Source: Fimbriimonadaceae bacterium (GTDB lineage: Bacteria > Armatimonadota > Fimbriimonadia > Fimbriimonadales > Fimbriimonadaceae). Taken from it: a stretch of DNA of 64,000 nt. Position numbers and translations under genes: made by a program. The notes under the pieces were generated by a model that had not been told where the DNA came from, ran no database searches, and worked only from the letters and a program-made list of their open reading frames with translations. Location: contig JAHBTB010000007.1 of assembly GCA_019638795.1 (NCBI GenBank), positions 55,964 to 119,963 of the forward strand. The letters run 5' to 3'. Shown here one piece after another: positions 60,766 through 64,000 of this stretch. Within the stretch, counting starts at the first letter, position 1. Every line of letters begins with the position of its first letter.

Positions 60766-60797
60766 CGCAGCGCTCTACCAAGCTGAGCCACATCCCG
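60721..60797 (-). tRNA. tRNA-Pro (CGG)
   Basis: Complete cloverleaf: acceptor CGGGATG/CATCCCG, anticodon stem CTGCG/CGCAG with loop TTCGGGA (anticodon CGG), T-loop GGTTCGAATCC, discriminator A, encoded CCA at 60723-60721. Its 3' half is the integration site of the island. A TATAAT on the minus strand (60847-60842) lies 44 nt upstream. Confidence 0.95.
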
Positions 60798-61124
60798 ACA
60801 GTGCTCGTCACATGCCACGGCACGCGACAGACCGGTCGCCCATTATACATCGGGCCTGCCTCCACCGGGGACCGGTGGGACTTCACGACGCCTTAGACCA
60901 TTTTGGGCCAAATGGTGGACAGCCAAACGAGGCGTGCAACACCGTGGCCGTTCTCGAAATGTCCGGAAGCGAAACGATTCTTGTACTAATGAGAGATGAT
61001 CCTCCTGGGGGTCAAGACCCTGTCAAGACCACGGGGGTTTTCTTTGGCTTTTTCGGTCTAGCTGTGTTACAATTCCGGAATCTCAATGTGCCCGACGCCG
61101 CGCACGGACAGGGGAGAACTTCAC
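60798..61124. other. 327-bp gene-free stretch between tRNA-Pro and the regulator
   Basis: No credible gene. Holds the hairpin CCACCGG-GGA-CCGGTGG (60862-60878), the inverted repeat ACCATTT-N6-AAATGGT (60897-60916), two direct copies of GTCAAGACC 11 bp apart (61010-61018, 61021-61029), and TACAAT at 61068-61073 as the probable -10 for the regulator gene. Confidence 0.55.
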
Positions 61125-62291
61125 ATGGACGACCGGTCGCCCATGGTGCAGTCAGTCGCCAAGACGATGAAGGCCCGGATCGACCAAGGCGTCTATCCGC
61201 CGGGTCGTAGCTTGCCCAGTGAAAGGGCTCTCGCGCAGGAACTTCAGGTCAGCCGCCTTGTTGTGCGGCAGGCCCTGGAAGCCTTAGGCGAATCGGGCCT
61301 GATCGTGTGCAAACCCAACTGCCGTCCGGTTGTGAAGGGGGTGTGGGCCAAGCCGAGCCGGACCAATCTGTCCGGCCCTCGACACGTCTCCATTTGGTTG
61401 TGGCCCAACACGGCCTATTACAGTGCGTCGTGCATGCTCAAGGGCATCCAGTCGGTGCCCGTGCCTTCCGACGTGAAACTCGTCGTCGGTGGCGCGACGG
61501 GGGCGACCGATTTCGACGCCTGCGTCGAGGCCGAGCGGAAGTTTCTTCTTGACGTCTCGCGTGACGACCATGCCGCCGGGGTGATCGTCTGGTACATCGG
61601 CACCGAGCGGAACGTCGCCGCCCTGGAGGCGGTCCGGGCCGCCGGCGTCCCCATCGTCTTTGTCGACCGTGCCCCGCCTCGACCGTTGGAGGGAGACTAC
61701 GTCGGGACGGACAACGTGTCCGCCGCCCAAGCTGGCGTGCGCCACCTTGTGGAGTTGGGTCATTCGCGGATCGCCTTCATCACCAACCAGGACAAGGCTT
61801 CGACGGTCCGCGACCGGAACGCCGGTTACCGACGGGCGCTTCAGGAAGCGAGGATCCCGTTCGACCCCGACCTGGTCCGGTGCGAGACCGCCGACGAGCC
61901 TGAAGGGGTCGAGCCGGCCCTTGACGAACTGCTAAAGCTGGACAACCCACCCACCGCCGTGGTCGGCGTGAACGACCACATCGCCCTGCATGTCTACGAG
62001 GGGCTCGAACGCCGGGGCCTTTCCATACCTCAGGACATGTCGGTCCTTGGATTTGACGGACTGCTCCGCTGGGTGACCGGCGGCGGCTATCTCACCTCGT
62101 GTTGTCAACAATTCGAGCGGATCGGCCAGATCGCCATCGAACTCCTGATGGAGAGGATGGTGGGTGACGACCCGGTGGCGCACCGCCACTACCTGCTCGA
62201 CGCCCCACTTGCCTTGTGCGGTTCGACCGACAAGCCGCGCAAGCCCAACGACCGTGCTGCGTTCAAGTTCTCGGAGAAACAATCCTTATGA
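61125..62291 (+). CDS. GntR-HTH/LacI-type sugar-binding transcriptional regulator
   Basis: 388 residues. N-terminal GntR winged helix (about 5-75): [19 protein letters not shown] and [19 protein letters not shown]. The remainder is a LacI-type periplasmic-binding fold ([51 protein letters not shown] [13 protein letters not shown]), as in AraR. It binds a small molecule, probably a sugar. ATG 61125 has AGGGGAG 8 nt upstream. Its stop overlaps the pilin-like start (ATGA); an in-cluster sugar target is not obvious. Confidence 0.88.
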   Translation: MDDRSPMVQSVAKTMKARIDQGVYPPGRSLPSERALAQELQVSRLVVRQALEALGESGLIVCKPNCRPVVKGVWAKPSRTNLSGPRHVSIWLWPNTAYYSASCMLKGIQSVPVPSDVKLVVGGATGATDFDACVEAERKFLLDVSRDDHAAGVIVWYIGTERNVAALEAVRAAGVPIVFVDRAPPRPLEGDYVGTDNVSAAQAGVRHLVELGHSRIAFITNQDKASTVRDRNAGYRRALQEARIPFDPDLVRCETADEPEGVEPALDELLKLDNPPTAVVGVNDHIALHVYEGLERRGLSIPQDMSVLGFDGLLRWVTGGGYLTSCCQQFERIGQIAIELLMERMVGDDPVAHRHYLLDAPLALCGSTDKPRKPNDRAAFKFSEKQSL

Positions 62292-63253
62292 GAAGGCTGC
62301 GAAGGCGTGGTTTCACGCTCATTGAACTGCTCGTCGTCATTGCGATCATAGCGATCCTCGCCGCGATCCTCTTCCCTGTCTTCGCCCAAGCGAAACGTGC
62401 CGCCAAGGGCTCGGTGGCGATCAGCAACGCCAAGCAACTGGTCCTCGGCCAACTGATGTACTGCGGCGACTACGACGACATGATCTCCCCGGTCATCCAA
62501 TTCGACAGCGCCTGGCACATGCTCCCGTTCACCTACGTGCAGCAGCCCTACATGAAAAACTGGGGGATCTTGATGGATCCGACCGGGCCGTTGCCCAAGG
62601 ACACGGACACCGCCGCGAGCGGCTATGACCTGGCGGTCTACGGCCAGTGGGGCATGCCTCCGCGCAAAGCGGCGACCGACGGCTCGTTCAGCCAATACCT
62701 GTTCGGGCAGTCGGCCACCGGCGCGGCGATGACGAACGGCGAGGTCTACACCTACGACGGCATCGCGGGCATCGGCAACACCCCCAACGGGGTGGGATGC
62801 GGCTCGGGACAAGACTGCTCGAACTGGGCCGGAGCGGGGTACCGGGGCGGGCAGACACCGTCGCTGTCCACCACTGCCGTGGCTAGTCCGGCCGAACAAG
62901 TCATGATGGCCCAGGCCGGTTCATGGGACTTCATGTGGCAACAGGACAACGCGGACAGCTTCGACCTGTACTTTGCCGACTGCCAGTACAACACCTACGG
63001 GTGCAACCGGGTCGCTTCCGCTCCGGTCGCCCGGTTCCGTGACGGGGACGGCCCCAGTGTCGGCTTCTACCCGTGGCCTGCGGCCCTGCCGGCAAACGCC
63101 AAAGAACCGACCGGGATGACCGTCTGGGTCGGTGTCGACGGCCATGCCAAGTCGACCGCATGGCGGAGCTTGATGGGGCAGACGGTGGAGATACCGCCGA
63201 TCAGCAACAGTGTCCACAAGGCGATCAAGGCGTTCTGGCCCGCTGGATCATGA
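62288..63253 (+). CDS. Prepilin-type (DUF1559-like) secreted protein
   Basis: 321 residues. A short basic leader RRLRRRG is cleaved before [19 protein letters not shown] by a prepilin peptidase; the helix is followed by [12 protein letters not shown], characteristic of Armatimonadota paralogues. The globular part carries the C-terminal [14 protein letters not shown] (H-x9-DG-like) motif. Such proteins are minor pilins or pseudopilins assembled by PilB/GspE. Coupled to the regulator upstream and a lipoprotein downstream by ATGA overlaps, so it is regulated separately from the ATPase at 244. Confidence 0.88.
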   Translation: MRRLRRRGFTLIELLVVIAIIAILAAILFPVFAQAKRAAKGSVAISNAKQLVLGQLMYCGDYDDMISPVIQFDSAWHMLPFTYVQQPYMKNWGILMDPTGPLPKDTDTAASGYDLAVYGQWGMPPRKAATDGSFSQYLFGQSATGAAMTNGEVYTYDGIAGIGNTPNGVGCGSGQDCSNWAGAGYRGGQTPSLSTTAVASPAEQVMMAQAGSWDFMWQQDNADSFDLYFADCQYNTYGCNRVASAPVARFRDGDGPSVGFYPWPAALPANAKEPTGMTVWVGVDGHAKSTAWRSLMGQTVEIPPISNSVHKAIKAFWPAGS

Positions 63254-63468
63254 AGGCCCTCGCTCTGATCCTGGCGGGCGTCGGCCTGCTCGTCCTGGTC
63301 GGGTGCGAAAGCAGCCCGACGGCCTCGGACGACGCGGCCATGCGCAAGCGACTGGGCAACGGCCCTCCGACAATGCCGGGCGCACCGGGCACGGGGCCAG
63401 CCCCGAAGGGGGCCCGCCAAGACGAGCGCATGGCGGAGCAAGGCCAACAGGCTCCGCCGGGTCGCTAA
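63250..63468 (+). CDS. Small lipoprotein
   Basis: 72 residues. [19 protein letters not shown] gives a clear lipobox (LVGC). The mature part is short, polar and Pro/Gly-rich ([20 protein letters not shown]) with no recognised fold. ATG 63250 overlaps the pilin-like stop, so it is the third gene of the operon. Short enough to be overlooked by automated callers. Confidence 0.65.
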   Translation: MKALALILAGVGLLVLVGCESSPTASDDAAMRKRLGNGPPTMPGAPGTGPAPKGARQDERMAEQGQQAPPGR

Positions 63469-63482
63469 AGAAAATGAACAAA

Positions 63483-63508
63483 GTCAGCCCGGCAGACGCC
63501 GGGCTGAC
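63483..63508 (+). terminator. Operon-end hairpin after the lipoprotein gene
   Basis: Perfect 11-bp stem (63483-63493 with 63498-63508), AGAC loop. No U-run; CCCTATAAT follows, i.e. the -10 of the next gene (TATAAT 63512-63517), a layout like the hairpin/promoter pair at 56576. Confidence 0.65.
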
Positions 63509-63528
63509 CCCTATAATCGACTGAGCTT

Positions 63529-64000
63529 ATGTCTGCAGAATTTGATGTCGCGATCATCGGCGGCGGCCCGGGAGGAACGACGGTCGCCTCCATGTTGGCC
63601 ACCCACATGCCCCAACTCAAGGTCGGCCTCTTTGAGCGGGAAGTGTTTCCCCGGCCTCACATCGGTGAGAGCCTTCTCCCGACCGTAGGCATCGTCTTGG
63701 ACGAGATCGGGGCGTGGGACAAGATCGAGGCCGCCGACTTTCCGATCAAGATCGGGGCGACTTACAAGTGGGGGTGCACCGACGACCTGTGGGACTTCAA
63801 CCTCCTCGACACGTCGATCGTCAACGTTGACGACCCCCGCCCGGGCAAGTACGACGGGTGGAGGGTGAGTGCCGCGTTCCAGATCGACCGGGCCCCGTTC
63901 GACAAGATCCTCCTCGACCACGCGGCCAGTCTGGGTGTCCACGTCCAGGACGGCAACGGAGTCCACAAGACCCGGACGGCGGGAGACCGCGTCGACAGCC
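63529..64000 (+). CDS. FAD-dependent oxidoreductase, halogenase-like (3' end cut by window)
   Basis: 157 residues visible. FAD-binding GGGPGGTTVASML starts near residue 11. FEREVFPRPHIGESLLPTVG and AWDKIEAADFPIKIGATYKWG are typical of the flavin-dependent tryptophan-halogenase/geranylgeranyl-reductase-type family. The halogenase motif WxWxIP would lie beyond the edge, so true halogenase activity cannot be tested. ATG 63529 is 11 bp after TATAAT, so the leader is very short. Confidence 0.8.
   Translation, partial: MSAEFDVAIIGGGPGGTTVASMLATHMPQLKVGLFEREVFPRPHIGESLLPTVGIVLDEIGAWDKIEAADFPIKIGATYKWGCTDDLWDFNLLDTSIVNVDDPRPGKYDGWRVSAAFQIDRAPFDKILLDHAASLGVHVQDGNGVHKTRTAGDRVDS

Overview
The window is high-GC bacterial DNA with tightly packed genes. 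Many neighbouring genes overlap by 4 to 8 bases (ATGA, or start inside stop). A prepilin-type protein with the FPVFAQAK continuation after its hydrophobic helix, a PEP-CTERM metalloprotease, and the TIM-barrel isomerase/PhyH pair suggest a member of Armatimonadota (Fimbriimonas-like). This assignment is inference from protein features, not from rRNA, which is absent here.

Layout. 1-3.7 kb: edge of an ABC ATPase, a GspE/PilB-type ATPase, a Tat-exported hydroxypyruvate-isomerase-like protein and a PhyH dioxygenase. 3.7-11.6 kb: an arginine operon argR-argG-[P-loop NTPase]-argC-argF'-argB-argE-argH of the N-acylated-citrulline type, with a large palindrome at the argR start. 11.6-16.6 kb: HDOD protein, mscL, a response regulator with a degenerate receiver, PEP carboxylase. 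16.7-22.7 kb: glutamate synthase gltBD. 22.7-26.1 kb: a ribose-type sugar ABC transporter. 26.4-28 kb: PEP-CTERM metalloprotease and a small membrane protein.

28.0-39.6 kb is the most interesting block: a nitrate-reductase-like molybdoenzyme with NarI-like cytochrome b, Rieske protein, four-cluster ferredoxin, small membrane protein and hemerythrin, plus a nearly complete molybdenum cofactor pathway (mobA, moaA, moaC-moaB fusion, moeA, moaD, moaE-moeB-rhodanese fusion) and a Crp-family regulator. Four copies of TATGA-N6-TCATR lie 41.5 or 42.5 bp upstream of the start codons of the four transcription units that surround the regulator. This is the class II activator position if the messages are leaderless, so the block looks like one locally encoded regulon.

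39.7-52.5 kb: tRNA-Asn, a sugar-binding protein, tRNA-Ile, a PQQ-type propeller protein, dprA, nagA, a KimA-like potassium transporter coupled to a STAS-USP fusion, and a fabI-ftcD-purK-rplY run with a terminator-like hairpin in front of fabI. 52.7-59.4 kb: DUF4434 protein, a small membrane protein with a structured leader, deoB, pirin, tRNA-Pro(GGG), a TPR protein, and an atypical PII protein paired with a Bax-inhibitor-1-like membrane protein. 59.4-60.8 kb: a 1.3-kb micro-island in tRNA-Pro(CGG), flanked by a 46-bp perfect repeat, with a broken tyrosine recombinase and one cargo gene. 60.8-64 kb: a GntR/LacI-type regulator coupled to a pilin-like protein and a small lipoprotein, then the start of a flavin-dependent halogenase-like gene. 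No rRNA, CRISPR array or insertion sequence was seen.
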